Source of the DNA: Bacteroidaceae bacterium
GTDB lineage: Bacteria; Bacteroidota; Bacteroidia; Bacteroidales; CHK158-818
Reading direction: 5' to 3'
DNA: 5,956 nucleotides
Assembly: GCA_017467745.1 (NCBI GenBank)
Contig: JAFUKV010000302.1
Coordinates: 1 to 5,956 of the forward strand
The notes under the pieces are model-generated. The model was not told where the DNA came from and did no database searches. It worked only from the letters and a program-made list of their open reading frames with translations. How positions within the stretch are numbered: the stretch's first letter is position 1; each line of letters starts with the position of its first letter. A program made the position numbers and the translations under genes. Shown here piece by piece: positions 1 to 5,956 of the stretch.

Positions 1-52
1 ACAATAAAGGGGAATAAACACAATTATAGCATATTATTTTTGAATCAATAAC

Positions 53-86
53 AAAAAAAAGGAGCCACATTTTATTGTAACTCCTT
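53..86 (-). terminator. Intrinsic terminator after tRNA-Asp
   Basis: Read on the minus strand, a 9-bp stem (arms at 84-76 and 69-61, GGAGTTACA with TGTGGCTCC, two G-U pairs) closes a 6-nt loop (75-70). It is followed at once by a run of eight T (60-53). Two more A-T pairs (86-85 with 60-59) can extend the stem into the T run. This is the classic rho-independent layout. It begins 14 nt past the tRNA 3' end, so it most likely ends the tRNA-Asp transcript, and possibly malQ read-through too. The plus-strand side has no matching long T run, so one-way action is the simpler reading. Confidence 0.9.
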
Positions 87-99
87 GATTTTCAAGCTG

Positions 100-173
100 C
101 GGTATGGACGGGACTCGAACCCGCGACCCCCTGCGTGACAGGCAGGTATTCTAACCAGCTGAACTACCACACC
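100..173 (-). tRNA. tRNA-Asp (anticodon GUC)
   Basis: The minus strand folds into a complete cloverleaf of 74 nt. The 7-bp acceptor stem GGTGTGG/CCATACC has one G-U pair. The D arm starts GTTC, and the D loop contains GGTT. The anticodon stem CCTGC/GCAGG encloses the loop CTGTCAC, with anticodon GTC at 139-137. A 5-nt variable loop and a T arm with loop TTCGAGT follow. The aspartate identity bases known from E. coli are all present: G34, U35, C36, C38, G10 and discriminator G73 (position 100). The 3' CCA is not encoded (the next bases read CAG), so it must be added by tRNA nucleotidyltransferase. It has its own upstream promoter and downstream terminator. Confidence 0.98.
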
Positions 174-180
174 TTTTATT

Positions 181-201
181 TTTGAGGGTTTATCTCTCAA
201 A
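181..201 (-). other. Hairpin in the 5' leader of the tRNA-Asp precursor
   Basis: On the minus strand TTTGAGAG (201-194) pairs with CCCTCAAA (188-181) around a 5-nt loop, giving 8 bp with one G-U pair. It lies between the predicted transcription start (about 204) and the RNase P cleavage point (174/173), with only AATAAAA between the hairpin and the mature tRNA. The sequence after it is A-rich rather than T-rich, so it is not an intrinsic terminator. A role in precursor stability or processing is inference only. Confidence 0.5.
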
Positions 202-208
202 TGCGGTG

Positions 209-240
209 CAAATATAGGCTATTTTCTTTTATCTACAAAA
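209..240 (-). promoter_or_regulatory. Bacteroidota-type promoter of tRNA-Asp
   Basis: On the minus strand TTTTG (240-236) is followed after exactly 19 nt by TATATTTG (216-209). This matches the known Bacteroidota sigma-ABfr consensus, a -33 TTTG and a -7 TAnnTTTG, including the usual spacing. Transcription should start near 204, leaving a leader of about 30 nt before the tRNA. The perfect -7 match suggests a strong constitutive promoter, as expected for a stable RNA gene. It is the best promoter match in the window. Confidence 0.85.
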
Positions 241-334
241 TAATTGAGAAAATAAATAATATAATTTTTTAATTCAAAGTCCTGTTTGTCTATATTCATT
301 GTGTAAATTATTGATTTGTAGTAGATATAAGGTT

Positions 335-3016
335 TTATCTTCCTGAGTACGTTATCATCTGTTTTATTCGTTCGGACAATAATTTGTTGTTTAAGAGATC
401 TTCTATATATATGTGCATTCTGTAACGCCAATAATGACGGGGATTGGACGGGATGTTGATACGTTCAGATTTAAAGTCTTCTTTACGGACGGAACTGTCT
501 ATCATTAGCCAATCTTGTAATGGTATGATAGTAAGTATTGATGGCGATTGTAAATGTTGACTTAAAATTTTCTCACATATCCATGTCTCTGCATGTTCAG
601 GCGCTTTTCCGTTTTGTAGAAGTATTTCGGAAAAGAATTTTTGCGTATTTTCCCTGTTTTCTTCCCACCATTCCCGTATGGTTGCCATATCGTGAGTAGA
701 TGTACTGCATACCGATAGATAAGGATAAGAAAATGTATCGGCAAATGAGTGTCCGAATTGTTTAGGCATCCGTTGAATCTCTAACGATAATATTTTTAGT
801 TTGTTCATTACGTGCGGTACGCATGCTGGTATCATGCCCAGATCTTCTCCGCATGCCAACATATCGGTAGCAGAGAGAAGCGGTGGCAGTTTTTTTATGG
901 CCTCTTTTTCCCAGAATTCATTATGACGATAGTAAAAAAAGTTTTCGTATAACCGATTGAAACAAGATTGTACATGTATGTTTAATGCTTTATATGCTAG
1001 TGTTTGTTGGGCGGAGATACGCGGATGATATAATTTAGGATTTCTTGGGTCTTTAACAAATAGAACCTCATTCGGTAATCCGAAAAGTTTATCTTTAATA
1101 GATAAAGCTTTTTTATCAGTTTCATCCGAAAAAAGTTTCTCTATTTTTCGCTGCGTATTGTTTTCCGGTTTTAACGCGTATTTCTCCGAAGAGATTTTTA
1201 TAAAGTATTTATCGGTTACAAAATCAAAATCTTCGCCAAAGAGCTGGTTTAAGTATTGGTTGGTTAAATATGGTTCAGCATGTTCTTGCTCATTGAAAAA
1301 GAAATCGAAATTTTTCATCTCTTCTATTGAATAGGGCAGGGCCGGACTAAAATATCCCAATAAGCCTTCGATAGATTCCATTGGTATTTCCCATATACGG
1401 AAAAAGCCCAAGATATGATCTATACGGTAAGCATCGAAATATGTCGACATTTTTTTGAAACGCATTTTCCACCATTTATAATCGTCTTTTGCCATTTCTT
1501 CCCAATTGTATGTAGGAAATCCCCAATTCTGTCCCGATGCGGAAAAATCATCCGGAGGTGCACCTGCTTGACTATTCAGGTGGAATAAATGAGGGTTTGT
1601 CCATGCGTCCGTGCTGTATCTGCTAATTCCGATGGGAATATCTCCTTTTATAGATATTCCGATGGAACGAGCGTAGGAACATGCTTCGTTCAATTGCTTG
1701 TCTGCGTAATATTGGAGGAAATAAAAAAATGCGATTTCCTTGTAGTGTATTCCTGAATGACTCCACATTTCTTTTGCTTTTTCCGGTTGAAAAGTTTTCC
1801 ATTCTTTCCATTGGCTGAAATCTGGGGTCTTATATCGGTCTCGTAAATAGCAAAATAGAGCGTATGGTCGTAGCCACTCTTTATTTTGATTGAAAAACGT
1901 ATTGAATGCTTCGCTTTTCAGAGTTTCATATCCGGTTTCTTTATAAATTTCTTTGAAATATTCCCATTTTAGAGCAGATACACGGTCAAAATCTATTTCA
2001 AGAAGTTGATTTAAACGTTTTTTTTCCGTAGTATAATAGGCTCTTCTTTTAGGGTCTTTTAGTGTACCGATAGCTTCTAACCGTAAGTAGATAGGGTTTA
2101 GAGCAAAAACGGATACGGCATTATACGGATAAGAGTCTAACCATGTACGGGTAAGCGTTGTATCGTTTACAGGAAGTATTTGTATGATTCGTTGTTTTGA
2201 ATTTGCCGCCCAATCGGCCATTAATCGCAAATCGGCGAATTCTCCGATTCCGGCGCTGTCTTTGCTTCTCAAAGAAAAAACGGGAATAACAGATCCTGCT
2301 CCTTTCCAAACGTTAGGAGTGTATCGAATGGTGTCGCAAGGTAATACGGCAGATTGCGCGTGATGTATTTGCAAGTTGTCTATTCTTCGGTTTTCTCCTT
2401 CTTCCCATGCTACCGGTTGGAGGGTATTTTTTTTAATAATAACGTATTTGTATTCTAATGGAAAAGAGATTTTAGTTAAGTCTGCGGTTCCTTGCCAAAG
2501 AGGAAAATCTGTATCGTTCATGAGAATCGCTTTTAGGGGATTCCAATTTCCGATAGTTTCTGAGTTTCCTATTACAGCGACAATTTCGTCCGGTTGTATT
2601 TGAGGGGCATATACTCGGAATGTGATTGTTTCCGTGTTCAAAACGGTTTCTGGATAGGAAATAGTTCTGGCAAAAATATTGCGATAAAAAAAGGATGTGT
2701 AAAAAACAGAGTCGGAGGGGGCGTTACGCCATTTATCTGTTATCAGGTAGTTTGTTGAGGTTGAGTTACGGGTAAATGTTCGCATTTTTCCCCACTCTTC
2801 GGCAATTATGGCATCGTATTCTTTTACAATGTACCGATACTTAAAAGTTGGCGTATTGTCAGGCAATAGGATGTTTAATTCCCAATTCCCGTTTCCGATA
2901 TATCGCATTTGCATACTTTGAACCGGGTTAGACTTTCCTAACTGCTCTATATCTCCGCAAACATATACATTTTGTCCCCAAGTTGTGTGGTAATTTATCG
3001 TAAAAGTAATTTCCAT
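335..3016 (-). CDS. malQ: 4-alpha-glucanotransferase (amylomaltase, GH77) with tandem CBM20 domains
   Basis: This enzyme moves alpha-1,4-glucan segments between maltodextrins, releasing glucose from short acceptors; it acts in cytoplasmic maltose, starch and glycogen metabolism. It has 893 residues and no signal peptide. A first CBM20 starch-binding domain spans about residues 1-97 (TTWGQNVYVCGDIEQLG), and a second about 127-220 (VIGNSETIGNWNP). The GH77 domain follows from about 240 (SLRSKDSAGIGEF) to 880. Expected catalytic residues are the nucleophile D533 (RIDHILG), acid/base E724 (GEDLG) and third carboxylate D776 (STHDM); GDIPIG at 458-463 is also conserved. D533 and E724 are 191 residues apart against about 47 in Thermus amylomaltase, so the barrel carries an insertion of roughly 145 residues, as in plant DPE2. 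Length and layout are usual for Bacteroidales MalQ. The ATG start fits where CBM20 begins; upstream, AGG five bases away is a weak ribosome site. The gene is intact, ending in TAA. Confidence 0.96.
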   Translation of the reverse strand: MEITFTINYHTTWGQNVYVCGDIEQLGKSNPVQSMQMRYIGNGNWELNILLPDNTPTFKYRYIVKEYDAIIAEEWGKMRTFTRNSTSTNYLITDKWRNAPSDSVFYTSFFYRNIFARTISYPETVLNTETITFRVYAPQIQPDEIVAVIGNSETIGNWNPLKAILMNDTDFPLWQGTADLTKISFPLEYKYVIIKKNTLQPVAWEEGENRRIDNLQIHHAQSAVLPCDTIRYTPNVWKGAGSVIPVFSLRSKDSAGIGEFADLRLMADWAANSKQRIIQILPVNDTTLTRTWLDSYPYNAVSVFALNPIYLRLEAIGTLKDPKRRAYYTTEKKRLNQLLEIDFDRVSALKWEYFKEIYKETGYETLKSEAFNTFFNQNKEWLRPYALFCYLRDRYKTPDFSQWKEWKTFQPEKAKEMWSHSGIHYKEIAFFYFLQYYADKQLNEACSYARSIGISIKGDIPIGISRYSTDAWTNPHLFHLNSQAGAPPDDFSASGQNWGFPTYNWEEMAKDDYKWWKMRFKKMSTYFDAYRIDHILGFFRIWEIPMESIEGLLGYFSPALPYSIEEMKNFDFFFNEQEHAEPYLTNQYLNQLFGEDFDFVTDKYFIKISSEKYALKPENNTQRKIEKLFSDETDKKALSIKDKLFGLPNEVLFVKDPRNPKLYHPRISAQQTLAYKALNIHVQSCFNRLYENFFYYRHNEFWEKEAIKKLPPLLSATDMLACGEDLGMIPACVPHVMNKLKILSLEIQRMPKQFGHSFADTFSYPYLSVCSTSTHDMATIREWWEENRENTQKFFSEILLQNGKAPEHAETWICEKILSQHLQSPSILTIIPLQDWLMIDSSVRKEDFKSERINIPSNPRHYWRYRMHIYIEDLLNNKLLSERIKQMITYSGR

Positions 3017-3047
3017 AAATGCCTGTTTCTATTCTTTTTCTAATGTG

Positions 3048-3078
3048 TAAAGGTACTGCTATTCTTTTAAAAGGAAAA
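3048..3078 (-). promoter_or_regulatory. Probable malQ promoter
   Basis: On the minus strand TACCTTTA (3055-3048) matches seven of eight positions of the Bacteroidota -7 element TAnnTTTG. A weak -33 element, TTTT, lies 19 nt upstream (3078-3075). Start of transcription would be near 3043, giving a 5' leader of about 27 nt before the malQ ATG. The position just after the nrdJ terminator supports the call; the poor -33 element lowers confidence. I see no maltose-regulator operator. Confidence 0.45.
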
Positions 3079-3101
3079 AATGAGTTTCCGTTAAATAACA
3101 C

Positions 3102-3129
3102 AAAAGGCAATCTTTTACGATTGCCTTTT
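3102..3129 (-). terminator. Intrinsic terminator after nrdJ
   Basis: A perfect 11-bp inverted repeat (3102-3112 with 3119-3129, core AGGCAATC/GATTGCCT) encloses a 6-nt loop. On the minus strand the stem ends in TTTT and continues GTGTTATTT, a broken T tract. It begins 26 nt after the nrdJ stop codon and ends before the probable malQ promoter, so it separates the two transcription units. The symmetric A and T flanks could allow some function on the plus strand, but no plus-strand gene is present. Confidence 0.85.
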
Positions 3130-3155
3130 ATGAAAGATATTAAATATCAGAGTGG

Positions 3156-5681
3156 TTAACCGCACTTCGATGTTCCGCATGATGTGCAAATCAAGCAACC
3201 TTCTTGATAAATGAGAGTTTCTTGTCCGCAATTAGGGCAGGTTTGTCCACTGGCTTTTGTGCCATTAGGGAGATACTTTTTCAAAGCTCTTTCCACACCA
3301 TTTTTCCATGTGTTGATTGATTCGCTGTCCAGTTCAAGCGTAGACACTAATTTCATTACTTGGTTAATAGGCATTCCGTATCTAAGTACGCCGGAAATGA
3401 GTTTTGCATAGTTCCAATATTCAGGATTGAACTTGTCGGAAAGACCTTCGATTGTAATTTTATAACCGCGTTTGTTTTGATATTGGAAGTCATAATGTTT
3501 GTTGCCGTCTTCATCTATGGCTTTAATAATTTTTCCTTTTGTAATGCTTTTAGGCAATAAAATTCCATCTTCATCATCAGCGAGACCTGTAAAAATTTCA
3601 TAAGGTCGGCCGTCCTTTCTTAATCCGATGAAAGCAATCCACTTTTCTTTGTTGTTTTGAAAACGAACAATATCGGCTTCCAATTCTTTGGGACGAACTG
3701 TATCGGTAACTTCCGGTACATCTTTTTTCTCTTTTTTAGTTGAAATCAGTACGCCGGAGCGCGAACCGTCCCGATATACGGTACAACCTTTACAACCGCT
3801 TTTCCAAGCCTCTACGTATAGGTTGTTTACTAAATCTTCGCTTACGTCAGATGGAAGATTTATTGTTACGCTGATAGAATGGTCTACCCATTTTTGTACG
3901 CGACCTTGCATTTTTACCTTTTGCAGCCAGTCTACATCGTTCGATGTTGCCTTGTAATATGGGGATTTTTCAATCAGATTGTCCAGTTCTTCTTGTGTAT
4001 AATGCTCTTGTATTTGGTATCCGTTTTTTTGCATCCATGTAAGGAATTTATGATGGAAAACAACGTATTCTTCAAAAGCGTCTCCCATTTCATCTACAAA
4101 ATCTACATGCGTTTGTGCGTCATTCGGGTTGACTTTTCGACGGCGTTTATATACCGGCATGAATACAGGTTCTATACCGGATGTTGTTTGAGTCATTAAA
4201 CTTGTTGTTCCTGTCGGAGCGATAGTAAGGCATGCGATATTACGTCGTCCGTATTGTACCATTTTTTTGTAAAGGTCAGGATCTGCTTCACGCAAACGGT
4301 TGATAAACGGATTGTTTTCTTCTCTTTTGGCATCGTAAATTTCGAATGCTCCGCGTTCTTTCGCCATTTCTATTGAAGATGCATATGCGGCGAGGGCAAG
4401 CGTACGATGTACTTTTTCCGAAAAATCCGTAGCTTGTTCTGTTCCGTATTGCAGACCGAGCGCCGCTAACATATCGCCTTCGGCTGTTGTGCCTACTCCT
4501 GTGCGGCGTCCTTTTAATGTTTTTGTCCGTATTTTGTGCCAGAGATGTTTTTCTGTTTGTTTAACCTCTTCTGATTCGGGGTCAGATTGAATTTTTTCGA
4601 GAATCTTATCAATCTTTTCCATTTCTAAATCAATAATATCATCCATAATGCGTTGAGCTAAGGAGATATGTTGTTTGAAAAGTTCGAAGTTGAACGAGGC
4701 TTTTTCCGTGAAAGGATTTTCTACATAAGAATAAAGATTTACAGCTAATAATCGGCAACTGTCATAAGGACACAACGGAATTTCACCACAAGGATTTGTC
4801 GATACTGTGCGGAATCCTAAATCGGCATAACAATCGGGTACAGATTCACGAGTAATAGTATCCCAAAATAGAACGCCGGGTTCTGCTGATTTCCATGCGT
4901 TATGGACAATTTTTTGCCATAGTGCTTGTGCGTCTATTTCTTTTGTAGCAGTTGGATTGGCAGAATCAATAGGGTATTGTTGTTTATATGGTTGTCCGTT
5001 TGTTACGGCTTGCATAAATTCGTCATCTATTTTTACAGATACATTAGCTCCGGTAACTTTGCCTTCGCTCATTTTAGCGTCTATGAACGATTCCGAATCA
5101 GGATGTTTTATGGAAACGCTCAACATTAAAGCGCCGCGCCGTCCGTCTTGCGCAACTTCACGAGTAGAATTGGAATAACGTTCCATAAAAGGAACAAGTC
5201 CGGTGGATGTTAATGCCGAGTTTTTTACCGGCGACCCTTTGGGACGTATGTGAGAAAGGTCATGGCCGACACCTCCGCGTCTTTTCATCAGTTGCACCTG
5301 CTCTTCATCTACTTTTATAATAGCTCCGTAAGAGTCGGCAGAGCCGTCCATACCAATAACGAAACAGTTGGATAACGAGCCTATCTGAAAATTATTGCCT
5401 ATTCCACTCATCGGACTGCCTTGCGGTACGATGTATTTGAAGTGGTCGAATAATTCCATTAATTTTTCTTCGCTCAACGGATTGGGGTATTTATTTTCTA
5501 TCCGTGCTATTTCTTTGGCTAAACGTCGGTGCATATCGGTCGGATTTTTTTCGTATATATTTCCGAACGAATCTTTTAATGCATACTTGTTTACCCAAAC
5601 TCTTGCAGCCAATTCGTCTCCTGCGAAATATTCCAAAGATGATTGGTATGCTTCATCGTAAGAATAATGTTTTGTTTCCAC
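3156..5681 (-). CDS. nrdJ: Class II (adenosylcobalamin-dependent) ribonucleotide reductase
   Basis: This enzyme reduces ribonucleotides to deoxyribonucleotides for DNA synthesis, using adenosylcobalamin to generate the active-site thiyl radical, so it works with or without oxygen and needs no NrdB partner. In the 841 residues, C106 (SNCFVIG) and C309 (DSCRLLAVNL) match the substrate-reducing pair. N296, C298 and E300 in NPCGEI are the radical site; C298 to C309 is the same 11-residue spacing as in Thermotoga maritima NrdJ. GRRGA (180-184) and the APTGTTS loop (488-494) are family motifs. There is no N-terminal ATP cone, so no overall activity site is expected. The C-terminus has C815, C818, C829 and C832, a likely zinc site, then C835-x4-C840, the likely shuttle pair that passes electrons from thioredoxin. 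The start is GTG (5681-5679): TAA lies in frame three codons upstream, and homology begins right after it. The upstream sequence is A-rich with no Shine-Dalgarno motif. The gene is intact and ends in TAA. Confidence 0.97.
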   Translation of the reverse strand: METKHYSYDEAYQSSLEYFAGDELAARVWVNKYALKDSFGNIYEKNPTDMHRRLAKEIARIENKYPNPLSEEKLMELFDHFKYIVPQGSPMSGIGNNFQIGSLSNCFVIGMDGSADSYGAIIKVDEEQVQLMKRRGGVGHDLSHIRPKGSPVKNSALTSTGLVPFMERYSNSTREVAQDGRRGALMLSVSIKHPDSESFIDAKMSEGKVTGANVSVKIDDEFMQAVTNGQPYKQQYPIDSANPTATKEIDAQALWQKIVHNAWKSAEPGVLFWDTITRESVPDCYADLGFRTVSTNPCGEIPLCPYDSCRLLAVNLYSYVENPFTEKASFNFELFKQHISLAQRIMDDIIDLEMEKIDKILEKIQSDPESEEVKQTEKHLWHKIRTKTLKGRRTGVGTTAEGDMLAALGLQYGTEQATDFSEKVHRTLALAAYASSIEMAKERGAFEIYDAKREENNPFINRLREADPDLYKKMVQYGRRNIACLTIAPTGTTSLMTQTTSGIEPVFMPVYKRRRKVNPNDAQTHVDFVDEMGDAFEEYVVFHHKFLTWMQKNGYQIQEHYTQEELDNLIEKSPYYKATSNDVDWLQKVKMQGRVQKWVDHSISVTINLPSDVSEDLVNNLYVEAWKSGCKGCTVYRDGSRSGVLISTKKEKKDVPEVTDTVRPKELEADIVRFQNNKEKWIAFIGLRKDGRPYEIFTGLADDEDGILLPKSITKGKIIKAIDEDGNKHYDFQYQNKRGYKITIEGLSDKFNPEYWNYAKLISGVLRYGMPINQVMKLVSTLELDSESINTWKNGVERALKKYLPNGTKASGQTCPNCGQETLIYQEGCLICTSCGTSKCG

Positions 5682-5751
5682 GTTGTTTTATTTTTTTCTT
5701 TAATTTGGTATTCTGGTTGATTTTAGGTTTTGGAAATCTGAAAAATTTGAC

Positions 5752-5787
5752 TTTGCAATGTTAGATATTTTACATTGGTTGTGCAAA
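5752..5787. repeat. Nested inverted repeat at the predicted nrdJ transcription start
   Basis: The inner arms CAATGT (5756-5761) and ACATTG (5772-5777) are perfect inverted copies 10 nt apart. The outer arms TTTGCA (5752-5757) and TGCAAA (5782-5787) are a second perfect pair, overlapping the inner left arm and the putative -7 box. It could be an operator for a dimeric regulator, or the inner pair could form a 6-bp hairpin at the 5' end of nrdJ mRNA. It does not match the NrdR box consensus. AT-rich DNA yields such repeats by chance, so function is uncertain. Confidence 0.35.
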
Positions 5788-5813
5788 TTAAAAAACAGAA
5801 AGTTATTAACAGA
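5784..5813 (-). promoter_or_regulatory. Possible nrdJ promoter
   Basis: On the minus strand TTAATTTG (5791-5784) matches seven of eight bases of the Bacteroidota -7 element TAnnTTTG. An imperfect -33 element, TCTG (5813-5810), lies 18 nt upstream, one short of the usual spacing. Transcription would begin near 5779, giving a leader of about 97 nt before the GTG start. The rest of the upstream DNA to the window end is AT-rich and shows no better promoter, no gene and no riboswitch. Confidence 0.4.
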
Positions 5814-5956
5814 TGATGAAGTTTTCTATTTCTTTGAATTAATATTCTGATAATTATTGCTTTATATATTTGTAAAAAAGAAAAAATTGCCCAAAAATAA
5901 AAATTCATGTATAGACTTAATTTTAGAATTGTTGTATTTAATGATGATTTTTAGGA

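Noticed and set aside
328..343. Imperfect hairpin around the malQ stop codon as a terminator
   Set aside because: The stem is four A/T-rich pairs with an internal mismatch and no following T tract, so it is too weak to call.
219..431. 70-residue minus-strand reading frame overlapping the malQ 3' end
   Set aside because: It starts inside malQ in another frame, runs into AT-rich DNA and across the tRNA promoter, and has a low-complexity Ile/Tyr/Lys/Asn composition with no recognisable family.
3136..3148. Short hairpin GATAT-TAA-ATATC just after nrdJ
   Set aside because: It is only 5 bp, AT-rich, with a 3-nt loop; the strong terminator at 3102-3129 explains the region better.
3879..4199. 106-residue plus-strand reading frame, the longest opposite nrdJ
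   Set aside because: It is fully antisense to conserved NrdJ coding sequence, with Cys- and Phe-rich composition typical of a shadow frame and no sign of its own promoter.
5865..5880. Possible NrdR-like box, ACAAATATATAAAGCA region on the minus strand
   Set aside because: Only the ACA start and central AT alternation resemble the NrdR box. The symmetric GTGT end is missing, there is no paired second box, and such strings are common in AT-rich DNA.
5723..5908. 61-residue minus-strand reading frame upstream of nrdJ
   Set aside because: It is AT-rich, Ile/Phe-biased and overlaps the probable nrdJ promoter and leader. It resembles a chance frame rather than a leader peptide or membrane protein.
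1..5956. Undescribed system, mobile element, CRISPR array or phage-related locus
   Set aside because: The window is filled by two intact housekeeping genes and a tRNA gene. The tRNA end shows no adjacent integrase or duplicated attachment site, and no repeat arrays or transposase-like frames are visible.

Overview
The window looks like ordinary chromosomal housekeeping DNA from a low-GC member of the Bacteroidales (Bacteroidota). Four things suggest this. The 4-alpha-glucanotransferase carries tandem N-terminal CBM20 domains, the form usual in Bacteroides relatives. The class II ribonucleotide reductase reads like the Bacteroidales NrdJ group. The start sites have A-rich leaders with little or no Shine-Dalgarno sequence. 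A textbook Bacteroidota promoter (TTTG, 19 nt, TATATTTG) drives the tRNA. The genus cannot be fixed from the sequence alone; a low-GC genus such as Coprobacter is only a guess.

Everything supportable is on the minus strand, so transcription runs from high to low coordinates. Positions 5682-5956 are an AT-rich leader and upstream region with a plausible nrdJ promoter and a nested inverted repeat near the predicted transcription start. Positions 3156-5681 are nrdJ, an intact adenosylcobalamin-dependent ribonucleotide reductase of 841 residues with a GTG start. Positions 3017-3155 hold the nrdJ terminator followed by a probable malQ promoter, so the two large genes look like separate transcription units. 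Positions 335-3016 are malQ, an intact DPE2-like 4-alpha-glucanotransferase of 893 residues. Positions 174-334 hold the tRNA promoter and a short leader hairpin. Positions 100-173 are tRNA-Asp(GUC), followed by a strong intrinsic terminator at 53-86. Positions 1-52 show nothing recognisable.

The genes have no evident joint function: deoxyribonucleotide supply, maltodextrin metabolism and translation. The one possible transcriptional link is between malQ and the tRNA. I see no GC-rich terminator after malQ, so its transcripts may run into the tRNA unit and end at the shared terminator. No mobile element, CRISPR array, pseudogene or undescribed system is visible, and both large genes are complete with all expected catalytic residues. 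The findings below are second-look items, mostly regulatory and architectural.
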